Positions 1 through 11,799 of a stretch of DNA of 64,000 nucleotides are shown one piece after another. Position 1 is the stretch's first letter; every line of letters begins with the position of its first letter. The position numbers were made by a program, and so were the translations under genes. Below the pieces are notes generated by a model. That model saw only the letters and a program-made list of their open reading frames with translations. It ran no database searches and was not told where the DNA came from. The DNA comes from Dryomyza anilis. Taxonomy: Eukaryota; Arthropoda; Insecta; Diptera; Dryomyzidae. The stretch lies in contig OX638134.1 of the NCBI GenBank assembly GCA_951804985.1, positions 2,728,001 to 2,792,000 on the forward strand, in the 5' to 3' direction.

Positions 1-956
1 TGCAACTTGAGTGCAGGCGCGCGGCGGCGCACTCTGCTCCTTCCCATCCAGTCTAAGAAGAAAAAGAAGGAGGCGAAGCAGAGGTCCTTTCTGACAGCAG
101 CAACTACAACAAACAAGTTGAAGAAAAACCTGCCGATTGCTATCAACTGTCACTCAGTTTAGTATTTTTGACATTAAATGCGTCGATGGCCATTTTTAGT
201 TGTTTTGCTTATTGTTTTTTTCTTATATTTTGCACTATACAACTTTTCTAGTACTTCAGACTTTATTTATTTTGTGCCAAATTGACGTGTGATTCGTTGA
301 GCTTCAGTTGGGCTGTCAAAAATGTCGACAGCCAGCGAAGTGTAACGATTTGTGCTGCACTCTTTTGGAGCACTTTTTAAATAGACGAACTGTAGTAGAG
401 CAGAGTAAATGTTGGCCTACACTTCAGAATTGCGCCGATACATCAAACGTTGGAAATCTCGAGCCGGAAATTAGAGAATGATGGATCGGAAAGGGTAGAT
501 GTAGGTGTACATTGTGCAATGAACATGAGTTCAATGACATGCAGATCAATAGAATTTAACTTTAAGTAATTTAATAAATACTTTTAAATATTTGTACAAT
601 TTCAATTTTGTACAATTTCAATTTTGTATAATTTCATCATAATAATAAGTGAATTATAGTATAAAATACAAAAAAACCTAAAAATTTAATATTTTATTTC
701 GCCATAAATAATAAATTTATCACTCAAAATCTAAATGTTCAACTTAAAACTAAAATATTGGCTAAAAATACAGCTTAAAAAAAAATTTAACTTTCCGTGG
801 AAAATAAATTGTTAGCGAATATCTGGGGATATTCATTTTTTTAGTAAAAATGTTAAGAGAAAAATTATATTTTTGATTTTTGAGTGGATTATTAAATTTT
901 AGTGTAAAATTGAATTTTAATTTAAAATTTCGATTTTCACGCAAAATTTAAATTTA
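1..956. other. Unassigned sequence before the first minisatellite
   Basis: The first ~500 bases are richer in G and C than the rest, with a GC-rich stretch at about 16-35 and a purine-rich stretch at 51-85. From about 540 the DNA becomes strongly AT-rich with short homopolymer runs. I see no exon with convincing splice sites, no RNA gene and no transposon end. The segment is treated as intron or intergenic DNA. Confidence 0.5.
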
Positions 957-1985
957 GATTCGAAAATTGAATTTTAAGTAAAACATTTAATTTTGAGTGA
1001 AAATTAAAATTTTGAGTGAAAATTTAAATTTTGAGTGAGAATTTAAATTTTGAGTAAAAATTTAAATTTTTAATGAAAATATAAATTTTGAGTGAACATA
1101 TAAATTATGAGTGAAAATATAAATTGTGAGTGAAAATTTAAATTTTGAGTGAAAATTTAAATTATGAGTGAAATTTAAAAGTTTGAGTGAAAATTTAAAT
1201 TTTGAGTGAACATTTAAATTTTGAGTGAAAATTTTAGTTTTGAGTGAAAATTTAAATTTTGAGTGAAAATTTAAATTATGAGTGAAAATTAAAAGTTTGA
1301 GTGAAAATTTAAATTTTGAGTGAAAATTTAAATTTTGAGTGAAAATTTAAATTTTGAGTGAAAATTTAAATTTTGAGTGAATATATAAATTTTGAGTGAA
1401 AATTTAAATTTTGAGTGAATATATAAATTTTGAGTGAAAATTTTAGTTTTGAGTGAAAATATAAATTTTGCGTGAAAATTTAAATTTCGAGTGAAAATTT
1501 AAATTTTGAGTGAAAATATAAATTTTGAGTGAAAATATAAATTTTGAGTGAAAATTTAAATTTTGAGTGAAAATTTAAATTTTGAGTGAAAATTTAAATT
1601 TTGAGTGAAAATTTTAATTTTGAGTGAAAATTTTAATTTTAAATGAAAATTTAAATTTTGAGTGAAAATTTTAATTTTTAGTGAAAATTTTAATTATGAA
1701 TGAAAATTTAATTTTTGGAGTGAAAATTTAAATTTTGAGTGAAAATTTAAATTTTGAGTGAAAATTTAAATTTTGATTGAAAATATAAATTTTGATTGAA
1801 AATATAAATTTTGAGTGAAAATTTAAATTTTGAGTAAAAATTCAAATTTTGAGCTCAATTTTAAATTTTGAGTGAAAATTATAATTATGAGTGAACAATT
1901 TAATTTTTAGTTGAAAATTGAAGTTTGGCTGAAAAATTGAATTTTGAGTCAAAATTGAATTTTAAATTAAATATGAATTGTTAGT
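957..1985. repeat. 19-bp minisatellite array A1 (CACT type, minus orientation)
   Basis: About 50 head-to-tail copies of AAATTTTGAGTGAAAATTT (19 bp). Substitutions are common, such as TTTAG for TTTGAG and ATATAAA for TTTAAA, and units are most uniform around 1,320-1,600. In the opposite reading the core is TTTTCACTCAAAA, which ties it to the arrays at 29.7, 39.3, 45.2 and 55.9 kb. The edges decay gradually into AT-rich sequence. Confidence 0.95.
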
Positions 1986-2929
1986 CACAAATTTGGTATG
2001 TATTTTTTTTGTTTTATTTTTTATTTATTTTTTATTTATTTTTTTGATGTTTCGATGTTGCTCTTTGTAATCTTTTGAAAATTGTTTATAAATCATATTA
2101 AAAATCTTCTAAAATCAACTCTCTTTCTCTCTTTTTAGATTTTTCAAGTATAACGACGCCCACGTCGAACTGTTGCCTTGCACTTGCTTTATTTGTTGTT
2201 GTTAATATTTAATTGTGTGATTTATTTGTTTGGCGCGCGCGCACGCATAAAGGACACGTAAAGGACACGCCGCACAAATGTTGGCCTTTCACAACGAACA
2301 CATCGCCAGTAAGTAGTATGCAACAGAAATTTATCACAAATTATAAAGCAAATGTGTTGTTTTTGTTGTCATCATCATTATGCACACATGATGATACATA
2401 TAAGGACAGACAGACGCACGGATAGACGGACAGAAGGACATACATATAGACTGACTGACTGAGTGAGTGAGTGTTGGCCAGACAGCAGCCGGAGAGACGA
2501 GCACACTTAAAAGCATATTTTCATTACAAAGCATGATGATGATAATAATAAAGTTAAAAGCTGCGTCTGCGATGCAAAAATAATGTTGTGCGTCCCACTC
2601 GGGAGCCTCAATTACGCTTAAAAGCCAACGAGAGACCGCATCATGTTGTCGATGTTGTTGTTGCTCTGGTTTTTGTGTTGTTGTTGATGTTTATGTTGCT
2701 CTTGTTATTGCTGTTGTTGTCGTTGATGTTGCTGTTGTTGTACTGTGAGAAGCAACACATGCAATCCATTAACTCTTGAACTGTGCGAAGCTTAGAGCCG
2801 TGCAAAGTGTTTCCACCAGCTGTGGACAGTACTCTGCGGCACAGTGAAATAAATCTTCAGAAACACTCTCGTAAAAATGTTAAATGCGGCCGGCTGCTGT
2901 TGGACAGAGCATTAATGTTGATGAGTTTA
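1986..2929. other. Unique island with TGTTGT microsatellite
   Basis: Non-repetitive DNA of more balanced composition between two minisatellites. It includes GACA/GACTGA-type simple repeats at about 2,405-2,475 and an imperfect TTG/CTG-rich run at about 2,645-2,745, the kind of trinucleotide run common in fly introns. No reading frame here looks like a protein beyond the low-complexity Leu run. Confidence 0.5.
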
Positions 2930-3945
2930 GAAATTATATTTTTAAATTTTAATTTTTATTGGGAAATGGAAATTTAAGTGAAAAATTAATTTTTTATTGA
3001 ATAATTCAATTTTTAAAGAAAAACTGATTTTAAAAAAAAATGAATTTTTTAAAGAAAAATTCAGCTCCTAGAGAAAATAGTATTTTGAGTGAAAAATTTA
3101 TTTCTGAGTGAAAATTTATGAGTTGAGTGAAAATTTGGATTTTGAAAGAAAATTGAAATTTCGCGTGAACATTTCAATTTTGAGTGACATTTTAATTAAA
3201 AAATTTAATGTTTAGTGAAAAATTAAATTTTGAGTGAAAATTTAAACATTTAGTAAAAATTTAAATTATGAGTGAAAATTTAAATATTTAGTGAAAATTT
3301 AAGTTAAAATTAATTTTGTGTGAAAATGGATTTTTGAGTGAAAATTTGAATTTTGAGTGAAAATTTGAATTTTGAGTGAAAATTTGAATTTTGAGTGAAA
3401 ATTTGAATTTTGAGTGAAAATTTGAATTTTGAGTGAAAATTTGAATTTTGAGTGAAAATTTGAATTTTGAGTGAAAATTTGAATTTTGAGTGAAAAATTG
3501 AATTTTGAGTAAAAATTTAAATTTTGAGAAAAAAATTTAATTTTGAATGTAAATTTAAATTTTGAGTGACATTTTGAATTATACTTAAAATTTTGAGTGA
3601 AATTTAAATATTGAGTCAAAATTTAAATTATGAGTGAAAATTAAAATATTGAGTCAAAATTTAAATTTTGAATAAAAATTTAAATTTTGAGTGAAATAAA
3701 AATTTTGAGTGAAAAAATAAATTGTGAGTGAAAATTTAAATACTGAGTGAAAATTTAAATTTTGAAAGAACATTTAAATTTTGTGTGAAAATTTAAATTT
3801 TGTGTAAAAATTAAATTTGAAGTGTATAATTTTGAGTAAAAATTTTATTTTTTAGTGAAAAATTAAATTTTGAGTGAAAAATTAAATTTTGAGTGAAAAA
3901 TTAAATTTTGAGTGAAAAATTAAATTTTGACTGAAAACTGTGATT
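2930..3945. repeat. 19-bp minisatellite array A2 (CACT type, minus orientation)
   Basis: Same family and orientation as A1. A highly uniform core at about 3,340-3,500 carries GAATTTTGAGTGAAAATTT, flanked by decayed units. Because 19 is not a multiple of 3, the array gives an apparent minus-strand reading frame at 3,299-3,619 that repeats every 19 residues. This is a by-product of the repeat, not a gene. Confidence 0.95.
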
Positions 3946-5384
3946 CGTAGTGAAAAAAAGAATGTGCGTGTGCAGCACTTAAATATCGCAGCAGGCAAAA
4001 TTTGCATTATATGAAAACAGAAATACTTATAAAATATAAAAAAAACAAATGAAATCACTACCCATTAAAATCGCATTTAAAACAAATAAAAATCCTTTTT
4101 CCAGCCGTTCTATTTCCAAGCAGCGTAGCATCGAATCACCTGCCAGCTGCCAACACGAATCACTTCACGGATAACATCGTCGAAATAAAGTTGTTGGGAC
4201 GCGCACACTAAATGTTGCAATTGAATATTTCATAAAGTGCCTAAAAAAAGGCAACAGAAAACAAATCTAACTAAAAAAAAAATCTTACTAAAAAAGGGTC
4301 TAACAATTTGTCGGTCTGTCTGTCCGTCTGTCGGTTGGCATGAGTATCATTTGGTGTCTGTTTTTCTTTGCCGTTTGTCTGGCTGTTTGCCGGCTGCCCC
4401 TGGAAGGTTGATTGCGGTTCGAGTGGGTTATGTGAACTTTTACCAAATTCAATTTCGGCATTTTTGCGCGCAGCAGGATACCTTCAAGTATTGTGCCACA
4501 GTAGGAGGGTACAACAGACAGAATTTTATACTTGAACATTTAGCACTAATGTTGTGCTTGCTTTTCGTTGGGCTGTCAAAAAGGAGGCCTTCATATGGAG
4601 GAAAAATGTTAGTAGAGTTTTTAAGGGTTTTATCCATTAGGGGGAAAAAGATAGGACAGAAATTTTAAATTTAATAAAAAAAAAATCGAAAATAGATAAA
4701 TTTGAACTCGTTTCAGTTTAGTTTAGATTTTTTTCTTAACTACTAAAAGAATTTTTTAATTTTTGACTACTCAAAGTATTTGGCAAACTCAATACAGTTT
4801 AGAAACTCATTTTTAAAATATTTTAAGATTTTAATTTAAAATACAATGATGACGTTTTTATCAGAAGCTGTCTGTTTTCCGTCCGTTCCCAAAATGTGCC
4901 CTAAATCTGCTATAAAATTCAATTAAATTTGATAATCTGCTATATGCTTCTCACAAACTTTCGTTTATCTGTGTGTTTGTCGTAAATATTCCGGAAATAT
5001 TACTGAAAAATGCCAGATATTTTGTCTCTGGTCATTTCGTAATTTGTAATTTTCATGTATGTTCTTTTTCAATTATAAAATCGTCGTTGTAGAACAAAAA
5101 GTCATCAAATACATTTTTATGAAAATCTTAAAATTTCATTTTACTCATAATTATTACGAAAAGTATTTGACATATTTTTAATGTTCAAATACCAATTGAT
5201 AGATTCACATTTTCTTATCATTTGGTACAAATATTGAGTTCATCGATCAAAATTTGAATGATATATAAAGATTTCTGTGAATGAACAATTGGCATTTTGA
5301 AAATGTAGTTGGTGACTTTTAGTTCAACAACGACAAAATACATTTTTTTCTCGTCGTTCTGAAAAATCTGTCATTTTTGAAGAA
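3946..5384. other. Unassigned AT-rich sequence with a dispersed-repeat segment
   Basis: Mostly unique sequence. A 143-codon open frame at 4,237-4,668 has no recognisable domain and starts in poly-Lys low-complexity codons, so I do not call it. The part at about 4,865-5,040 is recognisably similar to 22,072-22,250: shared landmarks are GAAGCTGTCTGT, GATAATCTGCTATA and TTTTGTCTC. Both are probably old copies of one unknown dispersed element. Confidence 0.55.
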
Positions 5385-5920
5385 TAAAGTTGGCATATTT
5401 CTGTCATATATTTGGAACATTACATTGCCGGATATTATTTGGTATATTTTTGATACATTTCTGGCATCATTTTAATAGATTTGTTGCGTCATATTTCTGG
5501 TATAATTTCGACACAATTTTGTTAAATTTCCCACAGAATTCTGGCATATTTCTAAAAAAATTGTTGCGCCATATTTATGACACATTTTCGGCACATGTTT
5601 GTTTTTTTTTTCTGATATATTTCTGTGATTTGTATAGCATATTTCAATATTCCTGCCATATATCCGGCACATTTCTGGTATATTTTTGACATGTTTCTGG
5701 CGTACTTCTGACATATTCCCGCAATATTTCTGACATTTTCGACATATGTCTGGTATACTTCTGACATATATTTTGCACATTTCTGCCGTATTCTGGCATA
5801 TTTCTGACATATTTCCGGCAAAATTCTGTAATTTTTCTGAAACATTTGCGACATATTTCTGGCATTTTTCTGGAACATTTCTGGTATATTTATGGAATAT
5901 TTACAAACTTTTGTTGGTAT
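5385..5920. repeat. Degenerate 11-bp tandem array
   Basis: Diverged head-to-tail copies of about TTTCTGGCATA (11 bp), for instance TTTCTGACATA, TTTCCGGCAAA and TTTCTGGAACA. The period is clearest at about 5,790-5,900. Open frames on both strands here (Cys/Tyr/Asn-rich on minus, Phe-rich on plus) follow from the repeat and are not genes. Confidence 0.85.
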
Positions 5921-5984
5921 ATTTCTACGAAGTTCGTAAATATACCAAAAATATACTATTTAAAAATAATTTGCTAAAAATTTT

Positions 5985-6315
5985 TCTTGCAAATTATAAA
6001 TTTAAAAAAAAAATATTTTAAAATAATAATGCCAATCGATACGTGCTTTAAAAACAAACAATTAAAGTCTTTACACTACTATTTTATCATATACAAATAA
6101 AAAGTTATAGCAAAAAAACAAACAAATTCGCCCTTTTGGCATGACAAGATTCGAGTTCGCCCTTTTGGTGTTGTATTTTGTGGCTAGAAATATTGAACAA
6201 AACCACACACGATTTTGGCACAATATACTTAAGGAAAAACTAATTTCAAAAATGTTTAAAAATGCAAATATCAAAAATTACACATTCGTCCCTTTGGTGT
6301 GATAGTGACCATATT
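5985..6315 (-). mobile_element. Half copy of a foldback DNA element
   Basis: Reverse-complement alignment by eye with 23,743-24,350 shows one shared arm. Landmarks are GCCAATCGATACGTGC, AAAACAAACAATTAA, ATAAAAAGTTAT, two TTCGCCCTTTTGG motifs (about 6,128 and 6,155) and the outer end near 6,285-6,315 with ACATTCGTCCCTTTGG. The second arm seen in the 24 kb copy is missing. No coding capacity remains. The family name is unknown to me. Confidence 0.75.
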
Positions 6316-7539
6316 TGTTTCTCAACTTTTGTTGATATTAAAAACAGATTTTGTTGAAAAAAAAACTCATATTTAAATTCTAATAAATGGATTTTCAAAT
6401 GCTTAAAATCAAAACCCTTAAAATCTCCAAAAGCAACCCTTTTGAACTAACTAAAAAGAATGAAGTTATTATCTATCTCTGCTAATAGAATTTTTTACCA
6501 ACTGCACGTAAATAATTTTTCATTTATTATTATTTTTTTTATTCCATGCCACCCATGGTTAAAGGGCGCTCCTCAATTGTTTTTGTTGTTATTTTATTTT
6601 TTGCTGATGGTGCCGCTGATAGTTATGGTGGTTGTGAACTTTGCCGAATTACATGCAAATAACCTGATACATAGCACAAAAAAAAATAAAATAAAAAATA
6701 AAAATCATGTTGTAAAGAAGCGGCTGAAAAATAAAACTAAGCGCTACATAAAAGCAAGATTTGAATAAAGTTAAAAGTGGCGCTCATTTTCACAACAATG
6801 CCCAATGTCGAGCATGCTGTCAGCCCCAAAGTATGCTGCCCTTTTTATATTTTCTACATTTTGTGTGATCGTCTCTGCAGTCTTTGTTTGTGTTTTTGTT
6901 TTGCGCTGTGTTTTCAGTGTCGACCGATGATGAGGATGACGACGGCGGCGGCACCAGGAGGCGGTAACCACGATTTTTTGGTTTTTAGCCAAACGGCCGG
7001 CAAGTCGAAAACAATTGAATTTGGCATGCATTACATTGTTTTTGATTTGTCAGTGGTTCTGAAAGTGGGGACGCAGGCTCTTGACAGGGGCGTTTGGCAT
7101 GCATGAAAATAGTTTTTGTTTTTTTGCTGTGCAGCGGGGAGGCACGTGTCGGTTGACGGGTAATCACTATGAAATATAACGAGTTGAGAAATGCTTAGAG
7201 TAATAGTATTTGATTTTTAAGCAATTTTTAGATTTTCTTATTTTAAAATTTGTATAAAAAATCTAACCAAAAACTTCGATGATATTCGTCTTGCACTGTA
7301 GAGGTTCTGTTGGATTTCACACGTTTCGTTCCTTGGAATTCTTTCTCGGTTAGAACTTTCCAGACAATTTTTATTTCCGAAGATATTTCTTCTAGAATAC
7401 TCGAATTTTCAAAAAATAGGTGTTTAGTAGTATTTCCTAGATATTTTCCAAAAAATTCTACTTTAAAAAAATAAAACCCCGAATAATTCTCATAAAAACC
7501 AATTTTTTTCACAGAAAAGTTTTCTTAGATTTCTCTCCG
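6316..7539. other. Unassigned unique island
   Basis: A mixed region. AT-rich DNA to about 6,530 is followed by a more balanced stretch at 6,530-7,170 containing CGG/GCC-rich triplets near 6,930-6,965, then AT-rich DNA again. Overlapping open frames on both strands at 6,770-7,170 show no domain or splice structure that I can support. Confidence 0.45.
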
Positions 7540-9284
7540 GGTAGTTATTTTATGATACAATTCTTCAATTCTTTTGCATATAAAACTTTTCCGAATTAAT
7601 TTTTCTTCTGTGAAATTTTCTACACCGAAACCATTCTTCTTAGAAACAGTTATTCTCATAGATAATTATTACCCTGAATGTCCCTTTCGAAAATCTATTT
7701 TTCCCCTAGACAAGTCGACCCATAGACAATTCATTCCCTAGATATTTCATTACCGAAATCACTTTTTTCTCGGAAAGTTTTGTTTCGAGAAAATTCATCT
7801 TCGGAAAACTCATCTCCGGATTGTCCACTTTTTCACGAAATAATTCTTTTCAGAAACAATTCTTCTTCTCCAAAACAATTTTCTCAGATTCATGGACATT
7901 CATGGACATCCATGAACAACTTTTTTCCGACATATTTGTGCTCAAAGAAAATACTTCCCTGATGCAATTATTCATAGACCATTATTTTGATAGCCAATTC
8001 TTTCCAGAAACAATTCTTTTCAGTGACAATTTCCACCCAAGTAGTTACTTCACAAAGCAGTACTTCCCAGAATCATATTCCCCTAGATAAATATTACCTT
8101 TATCGCTTTTCGAATTTAAATATAATATAATTTTTAGAAAACTATTAAACTTTTATTTGTGAAGAAACTAATGCGAATGAAAAAATAATTTTATAAATTT
8201 TGACAAATAAAATTTTTAAAAACGGAATACTTAAAAAATTAAAACAAAATTATTAAAGTATTTTTAGCACAGTATGTGCTAATTGCCACACCTTAAACAA
8301 TTCTTTTTCAGACAACGGTTTCCCAATACAGTTATTTCCCTGGACATTGCATCCCAAGAATAATGTTTCTCAAAAAAGTATTCACAAGACAATTTTTCTC
8401 AGAAAAAATTCTTCGTGATACAATTATTTTCCAAATAAATCTTCTCCGAGACAAGTATTCTCAAATGACTATCTTTTCAAAGAAAATTATTATCCAGATA
8501 ATCTCATTCGAAACAATTCATCCCAAGCAAATTCTGTTCCCCTTACTTCATCTCCTTAAAGATTCTTTCTCTATATGAATTAGCCTCTTTTTTTGTCTAA
8601 TTCATTTAGAGAAAAATCTTTAAGGAGATTCTTTCTCTAAATTTTTAATTCTTCTTTTTGGCGACAAGCACTCTCATTTTTTCTGTACAATTCTATTCCT
8701 AAATATTTTTCTCCGAAACAATTCTTCCTAGATTCTATATTTCCCCGGTCAATTTTTATGAGAAAATTCTTGTTTTGAAGGAAGCAAATCTTCTCACAGA
8801 TCATTCTTATCAAAACAAATATTTACAAGACCTACACAATTTATTCCGATAAAATACTTTCCCGGATATTCTAATTTCGAGCCAAAATTTACCGGACAAT
8901 TCTTTTTGTCTTTGAAGACAATTCTTTTCTGAATTAAATATTTTTCAGAGAATATTATTACACAGATAATTCCATCCCAAAACATTTATTTAAAGAAGAG
9001 AAGTTTTCTCCTAGAATAATTCTAATGAAACAGTTCTTTTCGAAAAAAAAAATATTAACAACACAATTCTTGTTCGAGACTTTTAACATTTACATTTACA
9101 GTCGATAATCATTCACGGATATTTCTTTTTCGAGACAAATTTTTATTCGACCAGTTCTTCTTAGTCACATTCCTGCCCGTGATAATTTTTCTCTGATTAT
9201 CTTATTCCTTATTTATTGTCCTTATCTTATTGTTCATTTATTTTATGATTCTTTGAGAGAATAATACTTATAAAGAGCCTTTCA
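7540..9284. repeat. Degenerate 15-17 bp tandem array, interrupted by a LINE
   Basis: Long run of heavily diverged short units built on ACAATTCTTCTC and GAAACAATTCTTTTC, with a period of roughly 15-17 bp. A short local duplication around AAAGATTCTTTCTCTA occurs at 8,560-8,645. The pattern stops at the LINE 3' end (about 9,285) and resumes past its 5' end at about 11,030-11,070 (TTATTCCCAGAAAATTCCTT), so the LINE landed inside an existing array. Confidence 0.75.
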
Positions 9285-10998
9285 TTTTACTTACTTATTT
9301 ACTTACTTAAATGGCCCTTACAACAGTGGGTCAGTTTTGTCCGCTGAGATGAAGCCGCGCCACTTGGATCTGCTTTGAGCGCGCTGACGCCAGTTAGAAA
9401 TACCAAGCGTTGCCAGGTTGTCCTCAACTTGGTCTTTCCAACGCAGATTTGGACGCCCTCTTCTACGCTGTCCACCTTCGAGTTTCGATTCAAGCACCTT
9501 CTTGGCTGGAGTGTTTTCATCCATTCGTTCGACATGACCTAGCCAGCGAAGCCGCTGGATCTTGTCGTCGAATAACTCATACAGCTCGTGGTTCATCCTG
9601 ATTCGATACTCGTTAGCAAAGCAGATAGGGCAAAAGATTTTACGGAGAATCTTTCTCTCGAACGCTCCCAGTACTCTCTCATCGGTGGAGGCCAGCGTCC
9701 ATGTAGGACCATAAAAGGACGGGCATGATGAGTGACTTGTAGAGCGTTATTTTTGTCCGGCGAGAGAGGGCTTTGCTTCTCAATTGCCTACTGAGCCCAA
9801 AGTAGCACCTGTTGGCAAGAGTTATTCTCCGTTTGATCTCCAGGCTGACGTCGTTGTTGCTGTTTACGCTGGATCCCAGATAGACGAAGTCCTTCACAAT
9901 GTCGAACTTGTGGGTGTCAAAATCAGCTTTTTGTCCAAGACGCACGGACTCTTTTTTGCTTGTGGACACACGGAACTTCGTCTTGTCCTCATTCGACGCG
10001 ACTCTTTCTCCAATCTGGAGAATGCTGCGCTGACTGCTCGTGTGCTCCTGCCAATGATATCAATATCGTCGGCATATGCGAGCAGCATGACACTTTTGTT
10101 GAGGATAGTGCCGCTTTGTCGGAGTTCGGCAGCTCGAACTATTTTCTCCATCAATAAGTTAAAAAAGTCGCACGATAGGGAGTCACCCTGTCTGAAACCT
10201 CGTTCGGTATGAAATGGCTCGGAGAGGTCTTTTCCTATTCTCACTGAGCAACGTGTGTTGCTCAGGGTCATCCTGCAAAGCCTTATAAGTTTCGCAGGTA
10301 TACCGAACTCAGACATTGCGGCGTATAATCGTTCCTTTATCGGAGTGTCGAAGGCGGCTTTATAGTCGACTAATAGGTGGTAGGTGTCGATCTGTTTTTC
10401 TAGGGTCTTTTCCTGGATTAGGCGCAATGTGAAAATCTGGTCTATGGTGGACTTTCCAGGTCTGAAGCCGCACTGATAAGGTCCAATCAGTCTGTTGACG
10501 ATGGGCTTCAGTCTTTCACATAATACGCTCGATAGAACCTTGTATGCGATATTGAGTAGGCTGATCCCACGGTAGTTGGCGCAGATAGTGGGATCCCCTT
10601 TCTTAAGGATTGGGCAGAGTACACTGAGGTTCCAGTCACTTGGCATGCTTTCATCCGACCATATTCTGCTTACGAGCTCGTGCATGCTCTCTATTAGCTC
10701 TTCGCCTCCGGTCTTTAACAATTCAGCAGGCAGGCCATCAGCACCTGCGGCTTTGTTGTTTTTCAGCCGAGCAATGGCTATTCTGACCTCGTCATGGTCG
10801 GGTGGCGGAATCCCAACGTCGTCATCAAGTACTGGGGTTGCCGGGTTTGCTTCTCTATCGGTGGAATTGCGGTCATCATCACCGGTCAGCAGTTTAGAGA
10901 AGTGATCCCTCCATATTTTCGGTGTGCTCTGGATATCTGTCACTAGATTTCCGTTCTCATCTTTACATGAAGAGGCTCCGGATTTTGAACCGCCTTCG
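9285..10998 (-). pseudogene. 5'-truncated non-LTR retrotransposon (RTE-like) reverse transcriptase, frameshifted
   Basis: Minus-strand remnant of a LINE polymerase, the enzyme that copies the element's RNA into a nicked target site. Coding sequence is recognisable from about 10,990 down to a TAA near 9,318. In order it has the RT palm start with NYRGISLLN (about 10,560-10,585), GPYQCGFRPGKST, the first catalytic Asp in DYKAAFD, RQGDSLSCDFFNLL, and the catalytic YADD at 10,065-10,076. The tail holds RWLGHVERM and RRRGRPNLRWKDQV, typical of RTE-like LINEs. The endonuclease part is absent. Frameshifts near 10,010 and near 9,725 split the frame into three, so it is dead. The 3' end (9,285-9,312, minus reading) is an AAGT/AAAT short tandem tail rather than poly(A). 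Clade assignment is from recognised motifs only. Confidence 0.9.
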
Positions 10999-11799
10999 AC
11001 ACTCCGAAGGCGTCTTATTTATTTTTTTTTTCAATAGATTTATTCCCAGAAAATTCCTTCTCGAAATAACTATAACCGGATTAGTTCAATGTACCAAATT
11101 TCTGTTCAAGTATAATATCGGTTATTCTATATTTTGGTTACTTAGTCCTTTATACTGATTACTTAATAATTTATATTGATGACTTTTGACTTTATACCGG
11201 TTATTTAAACCTTAAGTTGATACACTATAACACATACGTTTTAATTTTTATCAGCTAATAGCTATTTCATATCAACTCTTTTCTATGTTTAGTTTCAGGA
11301 CTTTATACTTATTGAATTAATTTTCAAATATAACATTTTTGTTTTAATTTCATTTTATTTAAATACATCGCTATATTCATATTTTTAATAATTGTTAAGT
11401 ATTTAAATGTACCCGTTACTTAGAACATAAAAACCGATTAATTTTACTTTTTTAAGTAACATAATACTTTGCAATCAATACTTTTTTATACCAGTTACTT
11501 ATTACTAAAAACCGATTACTCATTACTTTATATCGTTTACCAAGCTACTTAAAATGGACATTAATATATAAAATTTATTAATTTTTACATTATATAGGAT
11601 ACCTAATAATTTAAACCCAAAACTTTTTAGTTTATACCGGTTACTTATTAATTAAACCGATTACTTTTTACTTTAAACCGGTTACTTAATACTATATAAC
11701 GGTTACTAAATATTTTGCTTATTACTTTTTATCACTTTACTTTGTATAACAAAATATTAAGTATCGACTACTTGTTTTTCAACACAGCACTAACAACTA
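10999..11799. repeat. Array remnant and degenerate ACCGGTTACTTA repeats
   Basis: The first ~75 bases continue the 15-17 bp array cut by the LINE. From about 11,090 to 11,790 a second pattern appears: loosely spaced copies of TTTATACCGGTTACTTA and derivatives such as ACTGATTACTTA, ACCAGTTACTTA and ACCGATTAC. Spacing is irregular, so this is an old, decayed tandem repeat. Confidence 0.65.

Noticed and set aside
178..285. 35-codon frame starting MRRWPFLVVLLIVFFLYF
   Set aside because: Resembles a membrane segment, but T-rich DNA gives such peptides by chance. No splice or conservation evidence.
957..3945. CRISPR-like array
   Set aside because: Units are contiguous 19-mers without unique spacers, in a eukaryotic genome. 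This is a minisatellite.
4237..4668. 143-codon plus-strand open frame
   Set aside because: Begins in poly-Lys low complexity, runs through GTCTGTCC simple sequence and has no known motif.
9318..10943. An active LINE polymerase gene
   Set aside because: The coding sequence is split by at least two frameshifts and lacks the endonuclease and 5' part.
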